Origin: Phymatolithon calcareum
Taxonomy: Eukaryota; Rhodophyta; Florideophyceae; Hapalidiales
DNA length: 64,000 nt
Direction of reading: 5' to 3'
NCBI GenBank assembly: GCA_977006965.1
Contig: OZ345375.1
Span: 1,240,001-1,304,000 of the forward strand
Positions 11,435 through 22,484 of this stretch are shown piece by piece. Position numbers and translations under genes: made by a program. The notes under the pieces were generated by a model. It was not told the origin of the DNA. It searched no databases and saw only the letters and a list, made by a program, of their open reading frames with translations. How positions within the stretch are numbered: position 1 is the first letter of the stretch; each line of letters begins with the position of its first letter.

Positions 11435-12962
11435 CTGAATACATCCAGATATTCACGTGCATTCTACGTGCACTGTCTATGATACACAAGCACCACTCAA
11501 GCGAAGGTTGGCTTAGATTTAGACGCGTGCGACTGTTCTGTGCAGCGAGTTTCTGACACGATCTTGGCACGCATGTTCTAAACGATAGGTCAGTAGTCAT
11601 GCGACGTGATCAAATCCTCTTGGCACAGCCTACTTAAGCACTACTTCTGATTCACTCCAGTAACTGAAGCACGCATTCCAAGACATCACACATTCCACCA
11701 GAGTTCAGAATAGACCCAACCTGTATTCTCAAATCGGTTCTTGTTCCCGCGGGTGCAATTGTCCATCTGGATAAAGCGCACAGGGAAAGTAAGCCGGAGC
11801 GGGACGTTTCGGCGATGAAGCAGTGCAAAATCTCAATTTTGTGGTTTGAATCGCTTTTCAAATACACATCAATGTTGGGCACTTGAGTATGCTCCTTAAC
11901 GACAACGAGACTGACCTTTATAGATTCCCCGAGATAGTCTTTCGTGTTGTACACGAAGTGCGAGATACCGTAAGGACTTTGATCCGCACTATCTCTGATG
12001 ATAGAACAGAACTTCAAAGGATGTCATATCGCAGAGATTAGTCTGACAGAATACTCCTCACGCTCCCGACTGACGAACGCCAGGTGCTTCGACTTCACTT
12101 GAACAATCTTCTTGGCACACGCATCGTTAAGATCGGCTGCTGCGAGCCGTGAGCGGCACCTCTCACAGATATCGTACTTTGTAAACCTCTACAGACGCCG
12201 CCAACTCCATCCAAACCCAATAAAAGTATGAAGGGGATACGGGCGGAAAGATTGTACACGATGATTTGTCCTTCAGATATGCATTCATATACTCTTAGTA
12301 CACCTCCTTCTTGAGAGGGTAAGGCAGGTGTACTTCGGAACTGCCGAACATGACGCCACCATTGGTTTCGGATAAACGACTAAGAAAAACAGATACTTCA
12401 AACGTTCTTGCGCCCTCTGACCCTTCTCTTGGTGTGCAGGTTAGCGATGAAGAAGGAATTGGGGCTCGAGACTCTTTAGCAGATGCAATGAGGCTATTAC
12501 AGAACAATAGAGCCTTGATAAGAAAGGAACAACAGACGCGCTAAGTGCTTAGCACAAAAGAGTGAACGGGTTGAAATCTGAACTGGCTTTTTCGAGTCGA
12601 CGTTTGGCAAGATTTGACATTGCATTTGAGGATGACGACGTAGACGGAGGCCGAGGGACATCTAAAAACCGTTAAAAAGCGGAATAAGGAGGCATATCAG
12701 GAATTATCTCGAGATGAGGAGAGAGTTAGATGGTTATCATTTTCCGATGGCCGAGGACAATTGAGACTGACGTGGAATAATATTAACCAGTAGATCTCAT
12801 TAAATACGCAGAAAACAAAAGGTGAGGTAGTGCATGACCGGAATGTTGAAAGTGCTACCTTCCACCAAAATTTCAAAAAGTCTGTTCTCAAGTAGCGATT
12901 TTCGGGACCTTCGAAAAATGCGGCGTGAACAAGCTTTTTAGGACACGTGGCGAAATTGGGCT
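11435..12962. other. Unassigned 1.5-kb stretch between Copia elements
   Basis: No Copia homology and no recognisable domain. The longest frame is minus 11652-12017 (121 codons, MKFCSIIRDSADQSPYGIS...), with some protein-like character but no motif I know. A plus frame at 12350-12544 (MTPPLVSDKRLRKTDTSN) continues in broken form as charged, coiled-coil-like text to about 12660. These may be remnants of a host gene or an unknown element. Confidence 0.35.
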
Positions 12963-13406
12963 ATTTCAGCTTCTACTCAACCATTTCTTTCAACCAAACT
13001 TTTCAACTCTTCTCATCCATTCCCTAACCTTCCTCCAAGAGTGTGCACTATATGTGTTCCTTCGTTTATTCACTTGGCGGACCTCAGGTCTGGCATATAT
13101 AGGCCTGAGAATACGACCAGAGAAGGTAAAAGCCTTAGTCGACGACGGACACTCTAACCCTAAACAAATTTGTTACAATATCATATGACACGTGTAACAT
13201 AAAGAATCAAAAATCATCTACTGAGTGAGGGAAGTATGATTATCATATTCCTATCATACTTTGACACGTGACACTGCCAATCTTCTTGATTCAATGTTCT
13301 GAGACACTTTGACTTTCGACTTGACACGTGTACACATGTACCGAGATCATACCTTGATATTGAAGTGTTTTCGTGACTATATCTCCAAGCAATCTCACCT
13401 CCAACA
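12963..13406. repeat. Two Copia LTR fragments fused head to head
   Basis: 12963-13037 is the 3' end of an LTR in plus orientation (tcagcttctactcaacc ... ccctaaccttcctcca). From about 13050 to 13406 a second LTR runs in minus orientation, ending CACCTCCAACA. The two meet with only about a dozen unrelated bases between them. Neither has an attached coding region. Confidence 0.7.
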
Positions 13407-13429
13407 CACACTCAGTGCACAGTGTCTTA

Positions 13430-14088
13430 AGCAAGGACCGGTTCAATACTTTTGATATGTACACGTGTACACATACATTTGCATATAGCCATTATGAACG
13501 ATATAGGAGTATATCGCTTGAACACGTGTAAGTATTGTGCACGTGATTCAGGAATCCTGTGTTGTCAAGATATGATTGTTTGATTACATTGAATTACATC
13601 GGTATAGCTACTACGGCTGACAGTAGCTTGCTATTCTTAGTTTCTACGCCTTACACACGTTAGATGCATTACGCAAGTGTCATGTGCATTGTTTTTACTA
13701 TCATTATTCATGGCAAGCATAATACTGTGTCATGCAAACGACAAGCATGGTTGTAAGTGTCATGTTCACTGCTGACGATGTAATGTGCATGGCTGGATGT
13801 GTAATGGGGTACATGGCCATAAGGTTAGAAGTGTCAGTCGACCGTTATTAATCCTGTGTGTCATGCATTACATGATCAGGAACCAATGATGTAGGGCTAT
13901 TGCACACTCGAAATGCATGACATATACGATCGAGTATCCAAGGCTTCTGACATCGTCAATGCTTACGTTGGCATAGTAGAAAACCTAAGTCAGGAGATTT
14001 CTAGAGTAGCCCACCAACTTCACCGACCTCGGAATAAACCAAGGAACATTCCACCATCGAGTCAACCCAACCTTCTTATCTTCTAACA
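13430..14088 (+). repeat. Probable diverged Copia LTR (element D)
   Basis: The right end is firm. GAATAAACCAAGGAAC near 14033 and a CTTCTAACA terminus directly precede the primer site at 14089. The left end is uncertain; 13430 is a guess. Two TACACGTG-type palindromes lie near 13460 and 13525. The body is unlike the LTRs of elements A-C, so this is a separate lineage. No gene is seen in it. Confidence 0.5.
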
Positions 14089-14408
14089 GGTTATGGGCCC
14101 AGTCAACCATTCCTGACCTTTTCCCTCCGACATCCACAGAGGTCTTCCTTCCCTCTGATCTCCGGCTTCGCTCATCTTCGGCATTGGTAGGTTTAAAAGA
14201 CTCGCTTGCCAATCCGGCAGAAATCCTAAAAGCGCGCCTTAACAGAAACTAGTATGTTCAACGGCTCTGATTCGAGTTTCAGCTCTCACGCTCTCGGTAG
14301 ACACCCCTCTAGGGTCGTTACTTTGATAGTCATCTGGTCAAACTTCCTTTTGGCCTTCCGCTATTCGTACTTGCATATCCTTGCATAATTACTGACATTT
14401 GTTTGTAG
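14089..14408 (+). mobile_element. Copia D primer site and leader fragment
   Basis: Primer site GGTTATGGGCCCAGT at 14089-14103, then leader sequence. 14262-14340 matches the leader of Copia C (agctctcacgctc ... ctctagggtcgtta). It is cut at 14408, where a minus-strand LTR begins. No gag is left. Confidence 0.65.
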
Positions 14409-14843
14409 AAGGTTAGGGAATGGATGACGAGTGTGGAAAAGTTTGGTTGAAAGAAAATGGTTGAGTAGAAGCTGAGATAGGTGAGAATGTGTTCCTTCGT
14501 TTATTCACTTGGCGGACCTCAGAACAAGACTATATAGACCTGAGAACTCAATCGAATTGATCAAAACCCTAATTGACGACGGAGACACACTAATCCTAAA
14601 CAAATTTGTCATAATATCATATGACACGTGTAACATGAAAAAATCAAAAATTATCTACTGAGTGAGGGGAGTATGATTATCATACTCTTATCATACTTTG
14701 GCACGTGTCACTGCCAATCTTCTTGATTCAAAGTTCTGAGACACTTTGACTTTCGACTTGACACGTGTACACATGTACCGAGATCATACCTTGATATTGA
14801 AGTGTGTTTGCGACTAGAACTCCAAGCAATCACACTTCCAACA
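14409..14843 (-). repeat. Copia E 3' LTR
   Basis: CACGTG-family LTR in minus orientation. TGTTGG starts at 14843, and the other end is trimmed (AACCTTC at about 14409, without CCAACA). The polypurine tract CGATTAAGGGGGAG lies on its inner side at 14844-14858 and the RNase H end follows, so this is the 3' LTR of a minus-strand element. Confidence 0.8.
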
Positions 14844-14864
14844 CTCCCCCTTAATCGAGGGAAA

Positions 14865-15386
14865 CTACGCCATTTGCTTGCATAATCCCATCTCTTGAGC
14901 GAAATTGGCTGTCTTGATTCGATCGAGTGGCTTGGTTAGTGCATCAGCATTCATGGACTCAGTATTGCAGTACATGATCGAGATCTTTCCTGTTGCAACA
15001 TCATCAAGAACGTAGTGATATTGGATGTCAATATGCTTGTTGCGTTGAGTGATGGCAGCGTTCCTCCCGGTTGCAATTGCACTCTGACTGTCGGTATACA
15101 AAGTCATGAGAGTGGGCTTCTGGAGACCTTGGATATCTGCGATAAGTCTTGACAGCCAAACAGCTTCCTTGGCGGCGGCACAGGAAGCGATGTACTCCGC
15201 TTCACATGTTGACGTGGAGACAATAGTTTGTTTCTTCGAACGCCAGCTTATGGCTCCCCCTGCAAGAAGGAACACATAGCCACTTGTTTTTCGCCCTGTC
15301 TCACGAGGTCTTGCCCAATCCGAGTTTGTGTACCCGATTGGTACCAAGCTCCCACTTGCACCGAACAGAATCTCATAGTCTCGAGC
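14865..15386 (-). pseudogene. Copia E RNase H fragment
   Basis: Open frame covering the end of the RT connection (RDYEILFGASGSLVPIGYT), the RNase H motifs (NSDWARPRETGRKTSGYVF, TCEAEYIASCAAAKEAVWL, YTDSQSAIATG, RNKHIDIQYHYV) and the stop after GLCKQMA. Uninterrupted within itself, it is cut at 15386, where a plus-strand LTR begins. Confidence 0.85.
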
Positions 15387-15804
15387 GTTGAAAGTGTGAA
15401 GCTTGGTGCTGTCGTCGCATCACACTTCAATATCAAGTTTGATTTCGGTACATGCGTACACGTGTCGAGATGCTTCACAACATGTCCGGAAACTCGGAGA
15501 TATTAAGATTGCCCAAGACACGTGTCAAATCATGATTGGAGTACAATAATCATACCTCCAGACTCAGTATCAAAAACGATGAATTTTAGTATAGAACACG
15601 TGTCATACGATATGACAAGATTATGATACACAATTACCTGGGTAATTACAATAATTTGGTTCACCGTCCTCAATGTGCTATCATAGCACATTTGATCAAG
15701 TTCGGTCCCGATCTCAAGACAATGTAACCATGATTTGTCTTCGACCTAGTGAATAAACCAAGGAACCATTTCACAAAAACCATATCTTTTCAACAGTTTC
15801 AACA
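15387..15804 (+). repeat. Plus-strand Copia LTR of a third subtype
   Basis: Opens GTTGAAAGTGTGAAGCTTGG like the LTR at 11001 and closes CAGTTTCAACA. Most of the body differs from the other LTRs (for example acctgggtaattac near 15638). AATAAACCAAGGAACC lies near 15750 and CACGTGTC motifs occur. It is wedged between the minus-strand fragment E and the plus-strand fragment F, without a visible target duplication. Confidence 0.65.
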
Positions 15805-15805
15805 A

Positions 15806-16058
15806 GCCATCTCGCATGCTCATCTTCTCGGACAACCAAGGCGATATATCGTCCACTCAGAACGAGGCACTTACCCAACGAAACAAATATATTGATATTC
15901 AATATCATTATGTTCGCGAAGCAGTGGCAACCGAGAAAGTGGAATTCAAGTGCTGTCCGATGGAGTTCATGGTCGCTGATGCACTTAGGAAACCACTAAG
16001 CCGAATCAAGGTATTCGAGTTCGCGGAGAAGATGGGATTGCATCTTGCAGGTTCATAA
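15806..16058 (+). pseudogene. Copia F RNase H tail
   Basis: Short open fragment with the last RNase H motif and polyprotein end: SRMLIFSDNQGDISSTQNE, RNKYIDIQYHYVREAV, ADALRKPLSRIKVFEFAEKMGLH, stop at 16056. Closest in this window to Copia J. A purine tract (gatcgagggagag) and the family-2 LTR follow. Confidence 0.8.
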
Positions 16059-16079
16059 GCTTCTCCGATCGAGGGAGAG

Positions 16080-16519
16080 TGTTGGACATGAGACTGCTTG
16101 GAGCTCTTGTCGCAGTACACATTATCATATATCATAACTCTCTAACCATTTCTCATATGTTATAATAGAATCAATCAATGTTTTTTCATCTTTACTGACA
16201 ATGTTGCAGTTCAATCAATTTCTTGATTGCTCATGTGATTGTCAGTAATTCAATCATTTTGTTCACTGACATTGGCACTGTGGGTTAATCAATCATTTTA
16301 TTGATTGAATCAATCACAGTCGACAATTCAATCTTTTAGTTGATTGATTCAATCACATTTAGTAGTGCAATGAGCATCAGAAGTCCTATCATACCTCAAT
16401 TCGAGGCCTATATAAGACCCGGATCTGAAGCCCCGACTCAATAAACCAAGGAACATCTCACAACCAACCCAACCATCTCAACCATCTCAACCCATGAACC
16501 TCAAAACCTCCATCCAACA
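16080..16519 (+). repeat. Copia F 3' LTR (TTGATTGA family)
   Basis: 440-bp LTR, TGTTGGACATGAG to CTCCATCCAACA. Instead of CACGTG it is packed with attgattgaatcaatc-type palindromes. It keeps the common block AATAAACCAAGGAAC. It abuts the pol of Copia G at 16520, which opens in mid-RT, consistent with F having inserted into G. Confidence 0.8.
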
Positions 16520-17869
16520 GTGGACTGCGGTGAGACGTATGCCCCAGTTGTTAAGTTCATATCGATCGTATCCTACTGGCAACAGTTGCTGTTCATGACT
16601 TAGAGCTACAGCAAATGGTTGTTGTGACAGCATTTTTGCATGTTGAGCTCGACGAAGACATGTACACGGATGTCCCGACAGGCTTTCCGGATCTCAAGCG
16701 TCCTGAACTTGTGAAAACACTCCTCAAGGCACTCTATGGATGAAAGAAAGCCCTTCGACAATGGCATGAGAAAATTGACAAGTGAATCATGTACGAGCTT
16801 GGATTCTCAAGCAGTCCCAATGATCCATGTCTGTACGTCCGTTACAAGTCTAATTCCATCATGATCATCGCTTCGTATGTGAATGACTTGCTCCTTGCCG
16901 GAAACGACACTTATACAATTTCGTGGATCAAGGGGGAGCTCGACAGGCGATTCGAGATGAAGAATCTTAACGAAGCCAGCTTGTGTCTTGGGCTTGAAAT
17001 CCGAAGAAATCAAAAACCTCGGACCCTTCATCTCTCGCAGTCGGTGTACGCCCAGTCAGTCTTGGAACGGTTTAAGATGGAAAACTCAAAGCCAGCACCA
17101 ACGCCAATGGAGTCCAGTCACAAGAACACCGGAATTGAATACGTCGATATCACCGAGTCGGTGTCAGACCAAGTTCCGTATCGTCCCGCCATCGGGAGTC
17201 TCATGTACTTGATGGTGGGGACTCGTCCAGATATATCGGACTCGGTCGGAAAGCTGTCTTCCTTCTGCGAGAAGTCCCTCCAACGTCACTGGATGGCTGT
17301 CAAGCGTGTTCTTCGATGCATCTCGGGTACTCGGAACCACGGTATTCTCTTCGGCTGAAACAGAGACTTAGTTCCATTCGGCTACACCGACTCGGATTGG
17401 GCAGTCTGAAGAGAGACTCGGCGTTCCACATGTGGTTACGGATTCCCACTTGCAGGGGGTGCCATAAGCTGGTGTTCGAGGATGCAGACCATTGTGGCAA
17501 CGTCAACATGCGAAGAGGAATATATCGCATAGTGTGCCGCCGCAAAAGAAGCCGTGTGGTTATCACGTCTCATCGCCGATGTCCACGGTCTCGACAAGCC
17601 AACTAGCATGACTCTGTACAGCGACAGTCAGAGTGTGATCGCTAGGGGGAGGAACGCTGCAATAACTAAGCGAAAAAAGCACATCGACATACAATACCAT
17701 TACGTATGTGATGTTCTTGCCACCGGGAAGCTTCAATCAAGTATTGCGAGACGGACTCAATGGTTGCCGACGCATTAGCTAAGCGGCTAGATAGTATCAA
17801 GACTTCCAAGTTCGTAAAGACATGGGAGTATGCACGCGAAATTCTTAGTGTCCTTCGATCAAGGGGGAG
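16520..17869 (+). pseudogene. Copia G RT and RNase H with YVND active site
   Basis: Begins at VDCGETYAPVVKF and passes through VVTAFLHVELDEDMYTDVP with internal stops (near 16741 and 16783). A clean frame follows at 16789-17358. The RT signature is SYVNDLLLAGND, so the second catalytic Asp of YVDD is replaced by Asn. RNase H follows with frame breaks (YTDSDWAV, a truncated C/AEYIA motif, YSDSQSVIARG). The purine tract gatcaagggggag leads into the LTR at 17870. Confidence 0.85.
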
Positions 17870-18303
17870 TGTTGGAAGTGTGGAGCTTGGAGCTCGAGTC
17901 GCTATACACTTCAATATCAAGATATCATCTCGGTACACGTGTTCACCTGTTAATTCGAAAGTCAAAGTGTCTCAGAACTTTGAATCAAGAAGATTGGTTT
18001 TGACTCGAGTCAAAGTATGATAAGAGTATGAAAATCATACTCCACTCACTCAGTAGATAATTCCTGATGTTCCACGTGTCATATAATAATATTACAAATT
18101 TGTTTAGGGTTAGTGTGTCTCCGTCGTCAAATAGAGTTTTGATGAAGACTGGTCGAGTTTTCAGGTCTATATATCCTCGATCTGAGGTCCGCCAAGTCAA
18201 TAAACCAAGGAACTCATCTTCACCCAACTCATCTCAACGTCAACCATTCAACCTCAACCAAAGTTTTTCCTTCACCTCATCTCATCCACAACCTCCAACA
18301 ACA
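17870..18303 (+). repeat. Copia LTR shared by elements G and H
   Basis: TGTTGGAAGTGTGGAGC to CCTCCAACAACA, 434 bp, CACGTG family. The polypurine tract of G is on its left and the primer site of H on its right, so again one LTR joins two elements in tandem. AATAAACCAAGGAAC lies near 18200. Confidence 0.85.
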
Positions 18304-18883
18304 GGTTATGGGCCTAGTCAGCGCATCATCTCCACCGCTCTTCATCATCATCATCATCTCCGGAGCTCTCCTTCGCCTCCGATCTGTCTTTGTCTGATCT
18401 CTCTCTGTGCGCATCCTTGTCAAGAATCACTGATTCTTGCTAGGCCCGCTTCGAAAGATCTTTGTCTCCGATCTTCCTAGTTGCGCATCCTCGTTAAGTA
18501 TCTCTGATTCTTACGGGGCCTGTTTCAGGGGATCACTAAGCGTCTTGCAGTGCGCGTTGCAGGCTGCATGTTCAGGTGTATCAAACACACCACAAGGGTT
18601 TTCCTTTTGCGCATCCTTGTTAAAAATCTCTGATTCTGACTCGGCCCGCTTCAGGATACCACAAAGCGACTTGCAGTGCGAGTTGCGGGCTGCCGGTTCA
18701 CGTGCACCAAAGCGCCGCAAGAGTTAAACGGCTTCGAGCCATCCCCCGATCAAGTTCCGTGTTACTCCGACTCGAAGGGAGTTTCTTATACGGGATAGAT
18801 TGCCTAGATAGTTGACTTCGGTTGACTCGCAGTGGACTCCCCGAACGGATTTTCGACAAGAATAGAAGACTCCACGCCGCAAA
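18304..18883 (+). other. Copia H primer site and leader
   Basis: Primer site GGTTATGGGCCTAGT (one change from the other copies) at 18304-18318, followed by the leader. Between 18400 and 18730 a block of about 100-120 bp (catccttgttaa ... gcgcttcagg-type text) recurs two to three times, related to the repeats in the leader of Copia A. The only protein coded here is the gag beginning at 18884. Confidence 0.65.
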
Positions 18884-19565
18884 ATGGACAACTCGCAAGG
18901 AACTCTGAAGGTCGAAAAGCTCAATGAGACCAATTTCCATGCTTGGAAGCAGAAAATTCTGCTTGTACTATCATTCCGCGAACTTGATGAATACATTGAG
19001 GATGATCCACCAGCACGGACTTGGACGATTTCACTCTCTGGCGTCGAAGTGAAAACAAGGCAAAGGCTATTTCGGACTTTCTCTCTCAGACGAACATCTC
19101 GAGCATGTGCAAGATGTGGAAACGGCCAAGGAAATGTGGCAGTCGATTCTCAATACCCTACTCAATAAAATGTCCTCTCGTCGCAAGTTCTATAATACCA
19201 CTACTCTCGAGGACGAGAAAATATTGCCCTATACAAACCGCATTCTCCAGCTCGCATCTACCCTGAAGTCAATGGGCGTCGATATAGACGACAAATAAAT
19301 GGCAATGGCCGTGCTCCACGGACTTCGGGAACGGTACGATAGCTTAATCAGTGCACTCGATGCTCTTGGTAACGAGGATGAGTCATTCTCGCTTGAATTT
19401 GTGAAGAGCAGACTTTTGCAAGGAGAGCAACAAATGTCTATGAGAGTCGAAGCATCAATCGTCAAAGCTGAAACTGGCGCACTGTTCACTGCCAGACGCG
19501 ATGGAGAACGCATTCGTGACCACTGTGACCATTGTCATGGATCTGGACATAAGAGACTTAAGTGA
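18884..19565 (+). pseudogene. Copia H gag
   Basis: Starts MDNSQGTLKVEKLNETNFHAW. Frame shifts near 19015 and 19070, a short deletion near 19160 (NTLLNKMSSRR), a TAA at 19297, then an open stretch MAMAVLHGLRERYDSL to the zinc knuckle CDHCHGSGHKRLK. A TGA stands where the last knuckle Cys should be (19563). Confidence 0.8.
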
Positions 19566-21472
19566 TGGACCATATTCCCTCACATTGCACCACACGGATA
19601 CAAACGTCGAAATGAAAAGCAAACAAAACCATCTGCATTTCTCACCGATGAATCGGAACTCACTCGAGTGATGTCCGATTCCGACTTTTTATACCTCATG
19701 GCCAATATGCGCAGCTCCGACAGTCCCAAAAAGTCTAAGTCATGGATCATTGATTCTGGCAGTACTTCGCATATGACGTTCGATCGTTCGATCTTCTGCT
19801 CCTACACAAAAATGACGTCAACTGTCCAGATGGGAACAAAACCTAAAGCCGCAATTGCAGGGAAAGATGAGGCCATCATTACGCTAAATGTCAATGGGAA
19901 GCAGTCGAAGTGCAAACTGAAGGATGTTATGCACGTACTGGACTTTTGATACTCTCTTATATTGGTATCCAAAATAGATGAGTATGGATATGGGAGTATG
20001 TTCAAAAACAGGCGTTGCTATGTTAAATCTCATCATTGCGCGGTCGCTACAAGTACACTTCGCAAGAGTCTCTACTCACTGGATCTTGCAGATGAGAATA
20101 AAGTTACCGAAGTTTCCTGTCTTGCTAGCCTCCAGCTTTGGCATGAACGTCTCGCTCATGTCCATTCCTCTGGTATCTCCGATATGGTACGTCATGGGGT
20201 GCTCAAAGGTGTGAACTTAGCTCCCAATCCAACATCCATGTAAAGGCTGCCTCGCCGGCAAAGGTCGTCGCGCTCCAATTCCTAAGACAAGTAGTACTCG
20301 TTCTGAAGCTGTCCTCGACTTCGTGCATTCTGACGTTCTAGGTCCTATCGACATTCCGTCACTTGGAGACTCCCAATACTTCATAAAACTCATTGATGAT
20401 CACTCCAAGTGGACCACGGTGTACACTACGCGAAGGAAGTCAGAGAGCTTTGAGTGTATTCGAAAGTTACACAAGTACGCTGAAACCCATATAGGTAGAA
20501 AGCTTAAGCATTTGAACGTACTGGACTTCTCGACTGCACCATAGATCAAGGCTATTAGTACCGATAACGGAGGCGAGTACTTGACCATCGAGTTCAAGGC
20601 ATATTTGGCACAACACGGTATATATCACCAACTCACAGTAGCATACACCCCACAGCAAAATGGGGTGGCTGAGCGCATGAAGAGCGCACTTCTCAACTTG
20701 GTGCGCTCGATGCTTCATTGCAGAGGGAGCGAGAAGAAGTTCTGGGCTGAAGCACTTGCTACTGCTGTATATATTCGCAATCGAGATACGTCACGAGGAC
20801 TTCATTCGAACAAGACCCCCCATCACATATGGATTGGTGCCGCTCCAGATTTGGGACTCTTAATTGTATTTGGTATAAAGTGTTGGTACGTGATTCCGAA
20901 AAAGAAGGTTAAGAAACTCGTCTGTCGAACTCGTGAAGCCAATATGCTGGGATATGCGACTTCTTCCAAAGGGTATAAGCCTTCGAACCCGTCAATCTCG
21001 CATCGGAATCCGGTTTGTGTTCTCAACAATTACCTCAGACCTTTAAGGAAGCGACTTCATATCAAAACGTGGTCACCGGCCATTGAGAAAGAACATTCTT
21101 CACTCGTCGAAAACAACACTTGGAAGCTAGTTCCGTGCAACTCGGACATGAACGTCCTTCCTTGCAAGTATGTCTTCAAGGTCAAGGATACAGGCCCAAA
21201 AGTTCGAATTGTGGCAAAAAGGGGTTCCGACAGCTGCATGGGGTGGGCTACGGTGAAACGTATTCCCCAATCGTGAAGTTCACCTCGATTCGCATCCTAC
21301 TTGCAACAGTTCCTGTCCATGATCTAGAGCTCCACTAAATGGATGTCGTGACAGCGTTCCTGCATGGTGACCTTGACGAAGACATATACATGGATGTTCC
21401 GGTCGGATTTCGAGATCCCAAGCGTCCCAACCTTGTTTTGCAAGCTGTTGAAGGCACTATACGCTCTGCAAC
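19566..21472 (+). pseudogene. Copia H protease, integrase and start of RT, truncated
   Basis: Protease WIIDSGSTSHMTFDRS (19744 onward); a TGA at 19948; integrase zinc region (HERLAHVHSSGISDM, then a damaged KGCLAGKG); core HSDVLGPID, STDNGGEY and NGVAERMKS; a shortened linker; RT from KYVFKVKD to KALYAL. The reading frame ends at 21472, where the minus-strand LTR of Copia I begins. The YVDD region is absent. Several stops and frameshifts occur (near 20240, 20543, 21220, 21336, 21438). Confidence 0.8.
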
Positions 21473-21902
21473 TGTTGGATGGAGGTTTGGATGTTGGTGG
21501 TTGAGATGGTTGGGTTGGTTGTGAGATGTTCCTTGGTTTATTGAGTCGGGGCTTAAGATCCTGGTCATATATAGCCCTCAGATTGAGGTATGAAAAGACT
21601 TCTGATACTGATTGCACTACTAACTGTGATTGAATCAATGAATTAAAAGATTGAATTTTCGACTGCAATTGATTCACTAAACAAAATGATTGATCAACCA
21701 ACAGTGTCAATGCCAATCAACAAAATGATTGAATTACTGACAATGACACGAGCAATAAAGAAATTGATTGAACTGAAACATTGGCAGTAAAGATGGGAAA
21801 ATATGGTTTCATTCTATCATAACATATGAGAAATGGTTAGAGACTTATGACATAGGATAATGTGTACTGCGACAAGAGCTCAAAGCAGTCACATTTCCAA
21901 CA
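21473..21902 (-). repeat. Copia I 3' LTR (TTGATTGA family)
   Basis: 430-bp minus-strand LTR, ends TGTTGGATGG (left) and TTTCCAACA (right), full of attgattcaatc motifs and closely related to the LTRs of F and J. It interrupts the RT of Copia H. Confidence 0.85.
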
Positions 21903-22484
21903 CTCCCCGTTGATCACAGAAGCTTATGAACGTGCAGGATGCAATCACATCTTTTTCGCGAACTCGGATACCTTGATTCGACTTAGTGGTTTCGTAAGTG
22001 CATCAGCGACCATGAACTCCGACGGACAGTACTTGAATTCCACTTTCTTGGTTGCCACAACTTCGGGAACAAAATGATATTGAATGTCAATATGTTTGTT
22101 TCGTTGGGCAATTGCATCGTTTTGAGTCGAGGATATAGAACCTTGATTGTCCGAAAAGATAAGCATACGAGATGGCTTGTTGATAGCAAGTATGTCGGAA
22201 ACTATTCGCGATAGCCAGACTGATTCTTTCGCGGCAGCGCTCGCAGCGGTATATTCCGCCTCACATGTCGATGTCGCAACAATGGTTTGCTTCTTCGATC
22301 GCCAGCTTACTGCTCCCCCTGGAAGCATGAAGGCGTATCCACTTGTCGACTTCCAAGCTATAGCAACAGGGTCGTTGCCTGAAATGAGCAAGTCATTAAC
22401 GTACAATGCAATTATCATAATGCTCTTGGAAGCGTGCCGAAAATACAGGCATGGATCATATGGACTGCTTGTAAATCTGTACCA
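21903..22484 (-). pseudogene. Copia I RT-RNase H remnant with internal deletion
   Basis: Reads FTSSPYDPCLYFRH, then IIALYVNDLLISGND (YVDD changed to YVND), then jumps from VAIAW straight to KSTSGYAFMLPGGAVSWRSK. About 180 residues of RT thumb and early RNase H are therefore missing, but the frame is kept. The rest of RNase H is open to KVSEFAKKM. The 5' part of the element is lost beyond 22484. Confidence 0.8.
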
